Positions 9,269 to 17,215 of a stretch of 43,336 bases of DNA are shown in pieces (position 1 is the first letter of the stretch; each line of letters begins with the position of its first letter). Source of the stretch: Alphaproteobacteria bacterium (GTDB taxonomy: Bacteria; Pseudomonadota; Alphaproteobacteria; SHVZ01); contig VGEH01000021.1 in NCBI GenBank assembly GCA_016869375.1, positions 1-43,336 on the forward strand, given 5' to 3'. The notes below the pieces were generated by a model. The model searched no databases and had not been told where the DNA came from. It saw nothing but the letters and a program-made list of their open reading frames with translations. Made by a program: the position numbers and the translations under genes.

Positions 9269-10726
9269 CTAGCTCCTCAGCCGGTCGAGCTGGATCAGGA
9301 TCTCGACGATCAGGCCTTCCGGATTCCAGACGCGCTTCATCTCGCCGCCGAGCTGTTCGGTGACGGTGACGCGCGCGAGCACGCTGCCGAAACCTTCGGC
9401 GTCGGTCTCCCTGACGGGCGGCCCGCCGCGCTCCTCCCACTTCATGCGCAGCCGGTCGACCGCGACCGACCAGGTGATGGCGAGCCGGCCGTTCGGCACG
9501 GAAAGCGCGCCGTACTTGGCGGCGTTGGTCGCAAGCTCGCTGATGAGGAGCGCAACATGGGTGACGGCGTTCGAGCCGATCCCGACCGGCGGTCCGCTCA
9601 GCGTCATGCGCTCGCGATGGCTCGTCTCGCCGTCGAGGAAGGGCGAGACGATGGTCGGGATCAGGTCCGAAAGCGTCGTCGCGCGGTCGAGCCTGGCATC
9701 GGGTTCGGAGAGATCGGTGAGCGTCAGCTCATGTGCGCGGGCGAGCGCGCCGAGGCGCTTCCTGACCGACGACGCGAGCTCCTGCGGCGTCGCCGCCGAG
9801 CGCGCGCTCAGGGTGACGAGCCCGCTCGCCAGCGCGAACAGGTTCTTGATGCGGTGGTTCATCTCGCGCAGCAGCAGGTTCTGCTGCTGCTGGACGCGTC
9901 GGCGCTCGGTGATGTCGCGCGCGATCTTGGCGGCGCCGATGACGCGGCCGCTGGCATCGCGGACCGGCGAGACCGAGAGCGAGATGTCGATCAGCGTGCC
10001 GTCCTTGCGCCGCCGCACGGTCTCGTAGTGCTCGATACGCTCGCCCCTGGCGAGGCGCGCCAGGATGCCGGGCTCCTCGTCGTGGCGGTCCTCGGGAATC
10101 AGTATGTAGACCGGCTGGCCGACGACCTCGTCGGCCTTGTAGCCGAACAGGCGCTCGGCGCCGCTGTTCCAGCTTCGGATTATGCCGTTCAGGTCCTTGC
10201 TGAGGATCGCGTCCTCCGAGGATTCGACGATCGCCGCCAGCCTCTGGTCGGTCTGAACGAGGAGATCCCGCTGCTGGCGGTTGTGCCGGCGCTCGGTGAT
10301 GTCGCGGGCGACCTTGGTCGCTCCGACGACGCGGCCGCGCTCGTCGCGAATGGGCGTCACCGAGAGCGAAATATCGACCAGCGTGCCGTCCTTGCGGCAG
10401 CGCACGGTCTCGAGATGATCCACCTTCTCGCCGCTGCCGATCAGCCTGAGGATGCGGGGCTCCTCGGCCTCGCGGTCGGGCGGGATCAGCACGGTGACCG
10501 GCTTTCCGATCACCTCCTCCGCCTTGTAGCCGAACAGACGTTCGGCACCGCGATTCCAGCTCAGGATGACGCCGCGCAGATCCTTGGTGAGGATCGCGTC
10601 GTCGGACGACTCGACGATGGCCGCCAGCTGCTGGGCGGGCTTCTCGAGAAGCTTTTCGTAAGCTGGATTGCCCAAGGGCCCCCTCCCGGGCGATGGCTCT
10701 GACTCTGTGCCGTTCCTTGCGTTCAT
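9269..10726 (-). CDS. PAS-PAS HWE-family sensor histidine kinase
   Basis: A 485-residue kinase without membrane helices. Two PAS-PAC units span about residues 33-150 and 160-277 and are near copies of one another (both contain AIVESS-DAIL, AERLFGYKA-EV, KDGTL-DISLSV and ARDITERR). The phospho-acceptor His291 lies in LREMNHRIKNLFALA, the N-box is SELATNAAKYGAL with Asn401, and Trp430-Glu431 give the WxE-type motif of the HWE/HisKA_2 group, common in alphaproteobacteria. It diverges from a single-domain response regulator at 10877, its probable partner. Signals might be light or redox through a PAS cofactor, but no LOV Cys motif is visible, so the ligand is unknown. Confidence 0.9.
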   Translation of the reverse strand: MNARNGTESEPSPGRGPLGNPAYEKLLEKPAQQLAAIVESSDDAILTKDLRGVILSWNRGAERLFGYKAEEVIGKPVTVLIPPDREAEEPRILRLIGSGEKVDHLETVRCRKDGTLVDISLSVTPIRDERGRVVGATKVARDITERRHNRQQRDLLVQTDQRLAAIVESSEDAILSKDLNGIIRSWNSGAERLFGYKADEVVGQPVYILIPEDRHDEEPGILARLARGERIEHYETVRRRKDGTLIDISLSVSPVRDASGRVIGAAKIARDITERRRVQQQQNLLLREMNHRIKNLFALASGLVTLSARSAATPQELASSVRKRLGALARAHELTLTDLSEPDARLDRATTLSDLIPTIVSPFLDGETSHRERMTLSGPPVGIGSNAVTHVALLISELATNAAKYGALSVPNGRLAITWSVAVDRLRMKWEERGGPPVRETDAEGFGSVLARVTVTEQLGGEMKRVWNPEGLIVEILIQLDRLRS

Positions 10727-10876
10727 CCCCGACGCCTGTCAACCCGCTAGCGCCCCGAAGCGACGTCTCCGCCAGCGTTCAACTTTCGAACCGGAATTTC
10801 AAACATTTTACAGAACATTACTCGACCCCCGGGCCGGGATTGACGACCCTGAGGCCAAACCTTTCGGGGGAATACC
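10727..10876. other. divergent promoter region between kinase and response regulator
   Basis: This 150-base gap has a locally A+T-rich core (about 10796-10827) and probably carries promoters for both genes. I looked for the EcfG-type pair (GGAAC and CGTT at the right spacing) and found no convincing match. The GGGGGAA at 10866-10872 is a plausible ribosome binding site for the GTG start at 10877. Confidence 0.4.
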
Positions 10877-11320
10877 GTGAGCATCGAGCGTCATCACGAA
10901 ACCGAACCGCAACCGACTCGCAGGCCGATCTGGGTGCTGTTGGTCGAGGACGAGACCCTGATCCGCCTGTTCGCCTCCGACCTGCTGCGCGATGCCGGCT
11001 TCGAGGTCGTCGCCGCCGCGCATGCCGGCGAGGCCGTCACCATCCTGAAGAGCACCGACCAGATCGACTTCGTCCTGACCGACATCATGATGCCGGGCGT
11101 GATGAACGGCATCGCTCTCGGCAACTGGATCCGCAGCAACCGGCCCGGCACCCCGGTCGCCTTCACCTCCGGCGTGCTGCGCTCGAAGCTGGCCGAGCTC
11201 GGCCTCAGGGAAGAGGACGCCTATTTCGCCAAGCCGGTCGCCTTCGATCGCCTGATCGAGCACATCAACACCGTCGTCGCCTCCAACCGCGAGACCCTGC
11301 AGGCCGCCGCCTGCGGCTGA
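10877..11320 (+). CDS. single-domain response regulator
   Basis: A 147-residue CheY-like receiver with no output domain. Acidic residues Glu24 and Asp25, phosphorylated Asp69 in FVLTDIMMPG, Thr97 and Lys119 (FAKP) form the expected active site. The start is GTG at 10877 with a GGGGGAA ribosome binding site. It is divergent from the HWE kinase, and such stand-alone receivers are frequent partners of HWE kinases in alphaproteobacteria, acting by protein-protein contact or phosphorelay. The target is not evident. Confidence 0.9.
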   Translation: MSIERHHETEPQPTRRPIWVLLVEDETLIRLFASDLLRDAGFEVVAAAHAGEAVTILKSTDQIDFVLTDIMMPGVMNGIALGNWIRSNRPGTPVAFTSGVLRSKLAELGLREEDAYFAKPVAFDRLIEHINTVVASNRETLQAAACG

Positions 11321-11324
11321 TCGG

Positions 11325-11747
11325 CTAGTCGCCGGCGCGAGCGAGATCGCCGAGCGGCGCACAGCTCGGCCCCGGCCCGCCGAGACAGGCGGTCTCGCAG
11401 CTCTCGACGAACTGCTTCAGGTCGCGCTCGAGCGCGCGCAGCTCGAACAGCCTGGCGCGCACGACCGCGAGCCGCGCGGTCGCCAGATCGCGCGCCTCCG
11501 TGCAGGAGCGGTCGCCGCTCTCCATCACCGCGACCAGGGCCTTGATCTCGTCGATCGAGAAATCGAAATCGCGGCAGCGGCGGACGAACTTGAGTCGTCG
11601 AAGATCCGCTTCGCCATACACGCGATGCCCGCCCGCCCTGCGATCGGCCGGCGGCAGGAGCCCGACCTCCTCGTAATAGCGGATGGTCGAGACCGAGCAG
11701 CCGCCGCGCTCCGCCAGGGTTCCGATCGTCAATCCCGCAGCCGGCAT
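11325..11747 (-). CDS. MerR-family metal-responsive regulator (mercury type)
   Basis: A 140-residue regulator. The N-terminal winged helix contains TIGTLAERGGCSVSTIRYYEEVGLL (residues 7-31; key part STIRYYE), followed by a coiled-coil dimerisation helix. Cysteines at 82, 117 and 129 match the spacing of the three Hg(II)-binding cysteines of Tn501 MerR (82, 117, 126) with a small insertion, and Cys121 is extra. This makes a thiophilic metal, most likely Hg(II), the probable effector. It is divergent from a MerF-like gene, and the shared gap holds a canonical MerR-type promoter. A related lead or cadmium sensor remains possible. Confidence 0.85.
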   Translation of the reverse strand: MPAAGLTIGTLAERGGCSVSTIRYYEEVGLLPPADRRAGGHRVYGEADLRRLKFVRRCRDFDFSIDEIKALVAVMESGDRSCTEARDLATARLAVVRARLFELRALERDLKQFVESCETACLGGPGPSCAPLGDLARAGD

Positions 11748-11768
11748 GATCTCTCCATAAATCGGCGC

Positions 11769-11799
11769 TTGAACCTCAAGTTACTTGAGGTCCTACCGT
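11769..11799 (+). promoter_or_regulatory. MerR-type promoter/operator
   Basis: A perfect 8-bp dyad ACCTCAAG-TTA-CTTGAGGT (11773-11791) sits inside the spacer of a promoter with -35 TTGAAC (11769-11774) and -10 TACCGT (11794-11799). The spacer is 19 bases, the over-long spacing that MerR-family activators correct by untwisting DNA. It reads toward the MerF-like gene at 11826. The site is close enough to the merR start (11747) to autoregulate it too. Confidence 0.85.
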
Positions 11800-11825
11800 C
11801 CGGCCAGTCACCTCACGGAGACCCC

Positions 11826-12029
11826 ATGGCCAAGCTCAAGCTTCTGCTCGGACTCGGCGCCGCCTGCTGCGCGATCCCTCTGGCGGTGCCGCTGCTTGCC
11901 GCCGCCGGCGTCGGCCTCGCCGGCGCCGGCGCGATTCTGTCGACGTGGTGGATCGCCATCGCAGGCGCCGCCGCAGCCACCGTTGGCGGATTCCTCCTTC
12001 ACCGCCATCGCGCGGCACGCTCCTCATGA
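11826..12029 (+). CDS. MerF-like small membrane protein
   Basis: A 67-residue protein with two hydrophobic helices (about 8-33 and 38-58) and a basic tail [11 protein letters not shown] vicinal Cys14-Cys15 pair lies in the first helix within [16 protein letters not shown]. MerF-type mercury transporters have such a pair in the first helix, but also a second pair near the C-terminus, which is missing here. It lies directly under the MerR-type promoter, with ATG at 11826 and GGAGACC as a ribosome binding site, so induction by the adjacent MerR is very likely. It could import or bind Hg(II) or another soft metal. Assignment rests on topology, the CC pair and context. Confidence 0.7.
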   Translation: MAKLKLLLGLGAACCAIPLAVPLLAAAGVGLAGAGAILSTWWIAIAGAAAATVGGFLLHRHRAARSS

Positions 12030-12034
12030 TGTGG

Positions 12035-12075
12035 GATCCCCTCTCCCGAGCAGGGGGGAAGACTAGGGTGGGGGC
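12035..12075. repeat. degenerate copy of the palindromic intergenic repeat
   Basis: CCCCTCTCCC followed by GAGCAGGGGGG and then AGGGTGGGGGC resembles one arm of the elements at 4728 and 24111. The pairing is imperfect, so I read it as a decayed copy between the MerF-like and YnfA genes. Confidence 0.45.
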
Positions 12076-12094
12076 GGTCAGGAAAGAGGCGCCC

Positions 12095-12421
12095 ATGCGA
12101 TCCATCCTCATCTACATCGCCGCCGCCATCGCCGAGATCGGCGGCTGCTTCGCCGTCTGGGCGTGGGCGCGGCTCGACAAGAGCGTGCTGTGGCTGGCGC
12201 CGGGAATCGTCTTCCTCCTCCTCTTCGCCTGGCTGCTGACCCTGGTCGACAGCCTTGCTGCCGGCCGCGCTTACGCCGCTTACGGCGGCGTCTACATCGC
12301 CGCCTCGCTGGCATGGCTCTGGGCGGTCGAGGGCATGAAGCCCGACCGCTGGGACCTGAGCGGCGGCGCGATCTGCCTCGCCGGTGCGGCGATCATCCTG
12401 CTCGGACCCAGATCAGGCTAG
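12095..12421 (+). CDS. YnfA/UPF0060 family small membrane transporter
   Basis: A 108-residue protein with four transmembrane helices, the size and layout of the YnfA/UPF0060 family related to small multidrug resistance pumps. Recognisable parts are the N-terminal [16 protein letters not shown], the central [16 protein letters not shown] and the [12 protein letters not shown] loop. It follows the MerF-like gene by 65 bases that contain part of a palindromic repeat, so it may share the MerR-controlled transcript. The chosen ATG (MRSILIY) is preceded by AAAGAGGCGCCC. The substrate is unknown; some family members have been linked to export of cationic compounds. Confidence 0.88.
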   Translation: MRSILIYIAAAIAEIGGCFAVWAWARLDKSVLWLAPGIVFLLLFAWLLTLVDSLAAGRAYAAYGGVYIAASLAWLWAVEGMKPDRWDLSGGAICLAGAAIILLGPRSG

Positions 12422-12448
12422 AGAGGCGTTGTCTGTGCCAGCGCTTTC

Positions 12449-14446
12449 TTACGAGAACCAGCCCGCGACCGTCGACACGGCATTGGAGGCGCCATCGGAT
12501 ACGGCATCGACGACCGCATCGGCGACCTCGCCGGCCGTCTGAGCCGCCTGCTCGGCCGCCAGCCGCGCCTGATCGGCTATCTCCTCGGCTGCCTCTTCGG
12601 CATTCGCCGCCGCCTCGTCCGCGGCACGCGCCGCGCCGTCGAGGGACTGGATCATGTCGGCGGCGAGCGGGTTGCTCATGATCAGCTGCATCACCTCGGC
12701 GCCGAACTCCGTCATCGCGCCCTCCGCATCGGCGAAGAGCGCATCCGCCCAGCGCGGCACGCCGCCGGAGAGGTTCTGGCCGAACAAGTCGTTCATCAGG
12801 AGGTTCGCCCCGGCGGCAAGGCTATTGAAGAACGCTATCAGCCAGGCCGGAATCGGGAAGGTCGTCGGGTTAGGCAAGGAGGCCGCGCTCAGCAGCCCCG
12901 AAAGATCGAGGATGCCCGGTCCGTCGAGGGCGCTGTTCCATCCGGAAGGAACGCGCGCCGTCGCGACCAGATGCGCGCGGAAGAGCTCCTGCAGCGGCGC
13001 GCGTCCGCCGAGCGCCGTGATCAGCGTGGTGCGCCCGAAAGTCTGGAGCCAGAGCGCCGCCGCGCCGGCGACCAGCGCGGTGCCGAACGAGGTTCCGTCG
13101 TTCGCCTGCGTCGTCGACGTGGTTCCGGCCCAGGTCGCGTTGACGACGAATTCCGACGGCGCCGAGATGTCGATATCCGGCCCCAGGAAGTTGCGCGCGG
13201 AATACGCCCAGCTCAGATCGTCGGCGGTCGAGCCGCCGACCGCGATGCACTCGGGATAGGCCGCCGGATAGACCACCAGCGGCCAGTAGTTCCCCGCCGC
13301 GGCGACGACGATGACGTTGGCAAACACCGCTACCTGAATCGCCCAGCGCAGAATCTCGGTCGTATAGCCGCCGAGGCTGATGGAAATGACCTGGGCGCCG
13401 CGGGCGACCGCGACAAGGATGGCCTCAGCGAGGACGACGTCGTCCAGGCCCGGCGGCAGCAGCACGACGTCGGGCGTACAGCGGACCGGGAAGATGGTCG
13501 CGCCCGGCGCGAGTCCCGCCACTGTGCCTTCGTTGACACTGACGATCATGCTGGCGGTGCGCGTGCCGTGAAAACGGTTCGTAAGCCCGGGAATGCCGAT
13601 CCCCGGAACCGGCTCCAGCGCGCTCGGCCCAGGCACGGGCCAGACGCATGCTTCGAATCCGGCGGTGTAGTTGGGGCTCGCCCCGCCGGCGAAGTTCAGC
13701 TCGGGATGCGCCGTCCACCCGGTGTCGGTATGGCCGACCACGACGCCGGCGCCGGTGGTGCCGGCCGGAACCGTGTTGGCGCGGATGTTCGCCAGGTGCC
13801 ACGTCGCCGCGCTCGGCACGCTGGCCTGCGGCGGAGCGGCGCGCGAGGGAAACAGCGCCGAGAAGGCCGCGACCTGCAGCGTGACCGGATGCTCGAGCGC
13901 CGGCGTGACGCTGGCGACGTCGCAGGCCTTCTTCAGCGCGTGGGAGAAGTCGTAGAGCTTGCCGGCCGCGCAGCAGTTCTTCTGGCGGAATTCGCGCCTC
14001 TGGATCGGCAGGGTCAGGATGACGAATTTCTGATCGAGGAGTTCGCCGGTGATCGGCAGCCTGATCTTGCCGATGGCCGGGCTCGGCTCCTCGAGGCGGA
14101 ACGGCAGGCCGACCAGCTTGCCCGCCGCCAAGTCACGCTTTCGCTTGTCGAAGGTCGCGTCGTCGACCAGATGCTCCCTGAGCCGGTTGCGACCACGGCG
14201 CGGATCGTACTTCCAGATGCTGTCCTTGTAGCGGAGGAGATCGGGGAAGAAGTCGGCGAGCTTGGTGCCGAGATGGATCTCGATGCACTTCCTGACATCG
14301 GCCAGCTTCTGCTTGGGCTTCAGGCGGATGGAAAAGCGGACGTTCGGCAGCGGGTTCCTGCCGCGCGGGAGCATGCGCTTGGGCGGCTCGCCCTTGGACG
14401 GATCGGCCTTGCGCGAGGCGCGCCGCGAACTCGGTTGCGCGTTCAT
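12449..14446 (-). CDS. subtilisin-like (S8) serine protease without signal peptide
   Basis: A 665-residue protein. The basic N-terminus (residues 1-30) is not a signal peptide, and residues 30-210 form a domain that I do not recognise. The peptidase S8 domain spans about 225-520. Its catalytic triad is Asp241 (GHTDTGW), His293 (FHGTRTASM) and Ser453 (GTSFGTALVAG), with oxyanion Asn386 (AAAGN). A hydrophobic stretch at about 540-560 is followed by an Ala/Glu/Asp-rich amphipathic helical tail at about 595-660. With no Sec or Tat leader, it is either cytoplasmic or exported by a non-Sec route such as type I secretion. The gene is preceded by a strongly A+T-rich stretch. It is flanked by unrelated genes, so the substrate is unknown. 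Confidence 0.85.
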   Translation of the reverse strand: MNAQPSSRRASRKADPSKGEPPKRMLPRGRNPLPNVRFSIRLKPKQKLADVRKCIEIHLGTKLADFFPDLLRYKDSIWKYDPRRGRNRLREHLVDDATFDKRKRDLAAGKLVGLPFRLEEPSPAIGKIRLPITGELLDQKFVILTLPIQRREFRQKNCCAAGKLYDFSHALKKACDVASVTPALEHPVTLQVAAFSALFPSRAAPPQASVPSAATWHLANIRANTVPAGTTGAGVVVGHTDTGWTAHPELNFAGGASPNYTAGFEACVWPVPGPSALEPVPGIGIPGLTNRFHGTRTASMIVSVNEGTVAGLAPGATIFPVRCTPDVVLLPPGLDDVVLAEAILVAVARGAQVISISLGGYTTEILRWAIQVAVFANVIVVAAAGNYWPLVVYPAAYPECIAVGGSTADDLSWAYSARNFLGPDIDISAPSEFVVNATWAGTTSTTQANDGTSFGTALVAGAAALWLQTFGRTTLITALGGRAPLQELFRAHLVATARVPSGWNSALDGPGILDLSGLLSAASLPNPTTFPIPAWLIAFFNSLAAGANLLMNDLFGQNLSGGVPRWADALFADAEGAMTEFGAEVMQLIMSNPLAADMIQSLDGAARAADEAAANAEEAAEEIADQARLAAEQAAQTAGEVADAVVDAVSDGASNAVSTVAGWFS

Positions 14447-14648
14447 TGCTTTCCCCCCTTGGTTGCAGGCTAGATCAGTGCGGATTTCCTGGGTTCGGTA
14501 TGATCTTGTTATCTTAGCTCAATCCAATTCGTCGATATTAACTAAAATAATTTAATATATTCAATATATTGTGGCGCGGTATCGGCGAGCGGAAAGCGGT
14601 GGGCGCCTCGGCGGGCGCTTCGTCCAGAGGTAGATTGCCGCCGAGCGC
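14447..14648. other. A+T-rich island upstream of the protease gene
   Basis: This 202-base gap contains about 80 bases (14497-14575) of strongly A+T-rich sequence, unlike everything else in the window. Two self-complementary AATATATT blocks are spaced by one base near 14552-14568. On the minus strand, TTGAAT and TTAATA separated by 17 bases make a plausible promoter for the protease gene. The composition would suit binding by a xenogeneic silencer of the MucR/Ros or H-NS type. No gene is visible. Confidence 0.55.
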
Positions 14649-16373
14649 TCAGCTTGGCGGAGCGGGCAGCTTGAGGCGCTCGGCCAGCGCCTCGAAGCGC
14701 GGCACGCGGTACAGCGGCAGGAAGGGCGGGTGCTGCCGGAGGAACGGTGCCATCGCGCAGCGCGCCTCGACGCAGCGTTCGAGCGCCTCGAGCGCGCGGC
14801 CGCGCTCGCCTATGGCCATCCATTGCAGCGCCGTCTCGTAGGGCGCATCGAGGAAGCGAAGCCATTCGGCCATCGCCGCCGGATAGCCCTCGCTCTCCTG
14901 CATCCGCGCAAGCTTCTCGCCGAGCGCCGCCTGATCGGCGAGCACGAGCCAGCGCCGCCGCGCCGCCATCGCCTCGTCGAAGCGCCCGAGCTGGTCGAGC
15001 AGCAGCACGCGCAGGAGATGCGGCTCGGGTGCCGATGGTTCGAGCGCCACGGCTTCGTCGAGCGCCGCCAGCGCCGGCTCGGGCTGCCCCGCCATCCAGC
15101 GGACCGATCCGAGCAGTTCGAGCGACCGGCGCCGCGCCGGATCGATGCGACGCGCGCGACCGATCTGGGCGAGCGCCTCGACGTGCCGGCCCATCGCCGC
15201 CAGGAACCAGCCATGCGCTTCCATCGCCTCGACCGAATTCAGGCTCACGGCGACCGCACGGTGATAGGCGGCCTCGGCGGCTCTCCAGTTCCAGTCATGG
15301 AAGAGGGCGAGATCGCCGAGCACGGCCAGCGCTTCGCCGTTGCGCGCATCGAGCGCCAGCGCGCGCTCGGCGGCGTCCTTGGCGCGGCGTCGATCGTCCA
15401 TCGTCATGTATGCCGACGCGAGCCCGGCATGGGCCGCCGCGTAAGCCGGGTCGCGCGCGATCGCCTGGCGGAACGGCGCGATCGCCTCGGGTGCGAGCTC
15501 GGCCTCGCCGAGATGCCCGCGCCCCTCGATCTGCAGCAGCCACGCTTCGGCGCTGTTCAGCGACGGGATCCGGAGCGCCGCCTCGTCCTCGGCGCCGAAG
15601 CGCGGCACGAGGCTGCGCGCGATGCGCGATGCCAGTCTCTCCTGCAGCCGGAACGGGCCGGCATCCGTCTCCTCGAAGCGCTCGGTCCAGCGACGCGCGC
15701 CGGTGGCGACATGGACAAGGCTGGCGACAACGTGAAGCCGCCCGGCCTCGCGCCGGACCGATCCGTCGAGCAGGTAGTCGGCGCCATCGACCGGCTCGCT
15801 CGTCCGTCGCACCGCAAGACGCGGCTGGGCGGAGAGCTGGCGGATCAGCGCCTCGGCGAGGCCGTGGCCGAGGCGACCCTCGGGGCCGGTCGGATCGGCA
15901 CCGAAAGGCAGCATAGCCAGCCTGACCGGCGGCAGCCGTCGCGCCTCCGCGTCCCAGCGCTGATCGAGATAGAGCGCAGCGAAGACCAGCAGGATCAGCA
16001 GCGGGATCGACGCGGCCACCCACCTGACGAAGCGGCGCGTCTTCGGCGGCGGCCGGCGCTCCGCGACCCACCAGGCCGGCGGCAGCAGGCTCACCGGCGC
16101 GGCGAAACGGTAGCCATCAGGCAGAGTTTCGACAGGCGCACCCAGCAGATCGTTGAGCGCGGCGATCGCGGCCGCGAGATCGCCATCGTCGGCGCCGGCA
16201 TCGCCCCAGATCTGAGCGAGGAAGACCTGGCGCTCGACGATCCCTCCCCTCGCCTCGAGCAGCCGCCGCAGCACCTCGGCCGCGTCGACGCCGAGCGGCA
16301 GAACCTCGCCGTTCCGCGCCAGGCTCCGGCGGGCTGAGTCGAAGACATAAGGGCCAAAGGCACAGAGCGACAT
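14649..16373 (-). CDS. CadC-like membrane regulator with TPR domain
   Basis: A 574-residue protein. Residues 1-95 form an OmpR/PhoB-type winged helix (LPLGVDAAEVLRRLLEARGG... and the LPDGYRF wing). One transmembrane helix follows at about 117-137. A TolB/FlgO-like segment comes next (RLAMLPFGAD, GLAEALIRQLSAQPRLAVRRTSE; about 150-240), then several tetratricopeptide repeats to the C-terminus. This is the architecture of one-component regulators anchored in the membrane that bind DNA on the inner side. Target genes are not evident; the protease gene lies 202 bases downstream on the same strand and is a candidate. The winged helix is somewhat divergent, so DNA binding is inferred. Confidence 0.78.
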   Translation of the reverse strand: MSLCAFGPYVFDSARRSLARNGEVLPLGVDAAEVLRRLLEARGGIVERQVFLAQIWGDAGADDGDLAAAIAALNDLLGAPVETLPDGYRFAAPVSLLPPAWWVAERRPPPKTRRFVRWVAASIPLLILLVFAALYLDQRWDAEARRLPPVRLAMLPFGADPTGPEGRLGHGLAEALIRQLSAQPRLAVRRTSEPVDGADYLLDGSVRREAGRLHVVASLVHVATGARRWTERFEETDAGPFRLQERLASRIARSLVPRFGAEDEAALRIPSLNSAEAWLLQIEGRGHLGEAELAPEAIAPFRQAIARDPAYAAAHAGLASAYMTMDDRRRAKDAAERALALDARNGEALAVLGDLALFHDWNWRAAEAAYHRAVAVSLNSVEAMEAHGWFLAAMGRHVEALAQIGRARRIDPARRRSLELLGSVRWMAGQPEPALAALDEAVALEPSAPEPHLLRVLLLDQLGRFDEAMAARRRWLVLADQAALGEKLARMQESEGYPAAMAEWLRFLDAPYETALQWMAIGERGRALEALERCVEARCAMAPFLRQHPPFLPLYRVPRFEALAERLKLPAPPS

Positions 16374-16470
16374 GCGCTCAATTCTCGCCTTCTCGCTCCC
16401 GCCCGCAAGCGATCAGGCGTCGATCGCGTCGAAGACGAGCAGCAGCGCTTCGCCCTCGCCTGACCATCGC

Positions 16471-16980
16471 CTACGCGGCCCGCTCGGAGCGGCCCGTCGC
16501 CGGACGGACGGTGCCGCGAGCGAGCGCGAGCCAGCCGGGCATCAGCTCCTTCACCTGGAAATGCCCGGGCGTCACCGGGCCGGGCAGTGCGAGGCCGAGC
16601 GGATCGGCGGCGACGAAGCCGAAGGGCCTGTAGTAGGCGGGGTCGCCGGAGACAAGGCAGAGGCCGTAGCCGCTCCGCGCCGCCTCGGTCAGGCCCTTGG
16701 CGACCAGCGCCTTGCCGATGCCCTGGCCGCGCAGCGAAGGATCGACCGCGAGCGGCCCGAGCAGCACCGCGTCCGCGCCGCGGTCGAGCTCGACCGGCCA
16801 AAAGCGAAGGCTGCCGACCAAGGATCCGCGCTTGCGCGCGACCAGCGAGAGGCCGGCGAGTGGCGTGCCGAGCCGGAGCTTGTAGACGGTGCGTTCGTGC
16901 CGGTTGGCGCCGAAGGCGTGATCGAGAAGGATGTCGATGGCGGTGCCGTCTTCAGCCCGCTCGGGCTTGAGCGCGTACAT
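16471..16980 (-). CDS. GNAT-family N-acetyltransferase (YhbS-like)
   Basis: A 169-residue acetyltransferase. The acetyl-CoA pyrophosphate loop is VDPSLRGQGIGKALV at about residues 80-94, followed by the GDPAYYRPFGF motif typical of the YhbS subgroup. The ATG at 16980 (MYALKPE) is preferred to an upstream in-frame TTG at 17010. The acceptor is unknown. It lies between the CadC-like gene and the dioxygenase gene on the same strand; the 97 bases to the former hold nothing that I recognise. Confidence 0.85.
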   Translation of the reverse strand: MYALKPERAEDGTAIDILLDHAFGANRHERTVYKLRLGTPLAGLSLVARKRGSLVGSLRFWPVELDRGADAVLLGPLAVDPSLRGQGIGKALVAKGLTEAARSGYGLCLVSGDPAYYRPFGFVAADPLGLALPGPVTPGHFQVKELMPGWLALARGTVRPATGRSERAA

Positions 16981-17215
16981 GGTCCAGGTCCGTTCCAAAA
17001 CGAGAGACAAGGGAAGCCGACTAGACGCGGCATCCGCCTCGCGTTCGGGACCTCGGACGACAACGGATAGAGAGAGGCCGTGAGCGGAGACGACAGACGC
17101 CGCGCGCTAAAGCGCGTGGCCTTGTCGTCGTCGTGAAACGTTCCTGAGCGGGCTCATGGCGGCGGCAATGTGCTGAAATCCGCGTGGAATTGCAAGAGGG
17201 AAGCGATCCCGCCGC
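16981..17215. other. intergenic region with a long hairpin
   Basis: This 235-base gap lies between the GNAT start and the dioxygenase stop. A two-part hairpin occupies 17089-17129: GACGACA (17089-17095) pairs with TGTCGTC (17123-17129), and the inner GCCGCGCGCT (17099-17108) pairs with AGCGCGTGGC (17111-17120) with one G-T. It lies about 85 bases beyond the minus-strand dioxygenase stop and may end that transcript, although no U-run follows. No small gene is evident. Confidence 0.45.

Noticed and set aside
10727-10876. EcfG-type stress promoter between the kinase and receiver genes
   Set aside because: No GGAAC/CGTT pair at 16-17 base spacing; GGAAT with CATT was the best and is not convincing.
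16374-16470. Possible small gene between the CadC-like and GNAT genes
   Set aside because: No start with a ribosome binding site and no conserved-looking product in 97 bases.
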